Shown here piece after piece: positions 63,081-64,000 of a stretch of DNA of 64,000 nt (its first letter is position 1; each line of letters opens with the position of its first letter). The notes below the pieces were generated by a model. It did no database searches. It was not told the DNA's origin and saw nothing but the letters and a program-made list of their open reading frames with translations. The stretch spans positions 2,232,001 to 2,296,000 of the forward strand of contig CP118523.1 of assembly GCA_029227815.1 (NCBI GenBank). Reading direction: 5' to 3'. Origin of the DNA: Clostridiaceae bacterium M8S5. Lineage in GTDB: Bacteria; Bacillota; Clostridia; Tissierellales; MCWD3. The translations under genes and the position numbers were made by a program.

Positions 63081-64000
63081 CTACTTACTGAGTATTGCAT
63101 TTCTTGTAATAAACATCCAAAACTTTTCTGCAACATTTTTTTCTACTTTATGGTTGTAACACTTATTAAAAAATTGAAATCTACTAATTCTTTTATTCCC
63201 AAATTCACTTAGTATGTTAATAAAGCACATTGGAATTTTAAACGTTTTACAAGTTTTAGGTATGAATATTATTACATCTGTATTATTTTTAACCAACTCA
63301 ATGTATTCACTCATTAGATATTTTATACAAGATTCATCTACCTCATCAATAAAATTAACTATCCTGTGCTTTTCTAAAACTAACTCTTCTAATGATAATA
63401 ATGCTGGTAAATGATCCCTATACGCTAATTTCTCATTAAAAAGCTTTGATGTTGGTACTAACTTATAAAATAATGAAGTTACCTGTTCCGTATCATCATT
63501 ATTGTCTCCATCACTTTTTTCATATTCATAAAATGATGAGTACGAATTATTCTCATATATTTTTGAGATATTGAATTTTTTAGGGTTCTTAATAACTTCC
63601 GTATTTCTCATTAATAAAAACTTACCTATAGATATAGAGTGTATATGCTCACTCATACTATTTAAATATAAAACACTCTCATATTTATCCTTCAAGGTTT
63701 CTGTAGGAAAATTATTTATTAAAAAAAGATGAGCCCATATTCCAGCTTTGTCCGTATTTAATATAATATTGTTAATATCTGATATTTCTATTCCTTTATT
63801 CATCGACTTAAGTACACTATTTGAAAATGATTCTATTCCAACATTAACATAAATACATCCACACAATTTCATCTCTTTTAATAATTCATAACTAAAATTT
63901 TTCTCTGCTCTTATGTAGCAAAACCATTTTATCTTAAGATTTTCTTCTCTAATAATCTTACAAATATTTCTTAAAGTGTTAGGATGCAATGCAGAATCAA
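63081..64000 (-). CDS. Radical SAM protein, C-terminal part (runs off the window)
   Basis: At least 305 residues, open at the right edge; the first codons read 'DSALHPNTLRNICKII'. The frame shows the late radical SAM barrel ('WFCYIRAEKNFSYELLKEM', 'CGCIYVNVGIESFSNSVLKS', 'IWAHLFLINNFPTETLKDK'), which fits B12-binding-domain radical SAM proteins, and a C-terminal domain ending 'FWMFITRNAILSK'. The CX3CX2C motif and any N-terminal domain lie outside the window. Several RiPP-maturation and methylthio-type enzymes share this layout. It may mark a second natural-product locus to the right. Confidence 0.8.
   Translation of the reverse strand, partial: DSALHPNTLRNICKIIREENLKIKWFCYIRAEKNFSYELLKEMKLCGCIYVNVGIESFSNSVLKSMNKGIEISDINNIILNTDKAGIWAHLFLINNFPTETLKDKYESVLYLNSMSEHIHSISIGKFLLMRNTEVIKNPKKFNISKIYENNSYSSFYEYEKSDGDNNDDTEQVTSLFYKLVPTSKLFNEKLAYRDHLPALLSLEELVLEKHRIVNFIDEVDESCIKYLMSEYIELVKNNTDVIIFIPKTCKTFKIPMCFINILSEFGNKRISRFQFFNKCYNHKVEKNVAEKFWMFITRNAILSK

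Noticed and set aside
1..64000. tRNA, rRNA, CRISPR arrays and replication origins
   Set aside because: None could be recognised by eye in this window; short RNAs cannot be fully excluded without a covariance-model scan.

Overview
The window comes from a low-GC, anaerobe-like Firmicute of the Clostridia type. Intergenic DNA is very AT-rich and most genes have strong AGGAGG-like ribosome binding sites. There are a CcpA-type cre site, a BceAB/RS peptide-resistance module, fragments of a sporulation-type sigma factor and many radical SAM proteins. No rRNA, tRNA or CRISPR array was seen.

Layout. 1-2.8 kb: end of a WYL regulator, a MerR/GyrI-like regulator, a Nudix hydrolase and a small frameshifted membrane protein. 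3.2-8.9 kb: a sugar-PTS operon on the + strand (PRD regulator, UlaB-like IIB, UlaA-like IIC) followed by a split transketolase. 9.4-26.3 kb: a long minus-strand block. Its core (26.3 down to 14.0 kb) looks like an undescribed RiPP pathway: a large B12-type radical SAM protein, a 120-residue acidic precursor candidate, two small radical SAM enzymes each followed by a TPR-like partner, two paralogous GT-B-like proteins, a class III aminotransferase, two unknown proteins and an ABC exporter. An MGT-type glycosyltransferase, a sugar-nucleotide transferase and GalU lie downstream. The core appears visibly less AT-rich than its surroundings.

27-33 kb: a graveyard of broken genes (methyltransferase tail, duplicated transketolase tail, VOC protein, RHH fragment, IS1182 remnant) with two intact hydrolases. 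33.0-41.3 kb: a minus-strand nitrogenase-like operon (NifH-like, two component-1-like subunits) fused to a FecBCDE-type metal/siderophore ABC transporter and an AraC regulator with a Fur-like box upstream. The substrate is unknown and no cofactor-assembly genes are present.

42-55.7 kb: GNAT, DUF6273-like protein, BceRS-BceAB module, CPBP protease, secreted TIM-barrel protein, TraX-like membrane protein, small lipoproteins, a second GNAT and a PNPOx-like protein. 55.8-64 kb: a broken sigma-factor gene, a broken tandem HTH gene, a frameshifted Fes-like esterase, a hexapeptide acyltransferase, a two-gene unit with a PD-(D/E)XK-like nuclease, further nuclease and Nudix remnants, and the C-terminal part of another radical SAM protein running off the end.

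Two themes cut across the window. First, 3' ends of genes together with their terminators recur as dispersed copies: six copies of a sigma-factor-tail/terminator repeat, and one extra copy each of a transketolase tail and an HTH segment. Second, several genes are broken by single-base shortfalls, mostly in A/T homopolymers. These could be real decay or sequencing/assembly indels. All functional assignments rest on motif and length recognition by eye; no database search was run.
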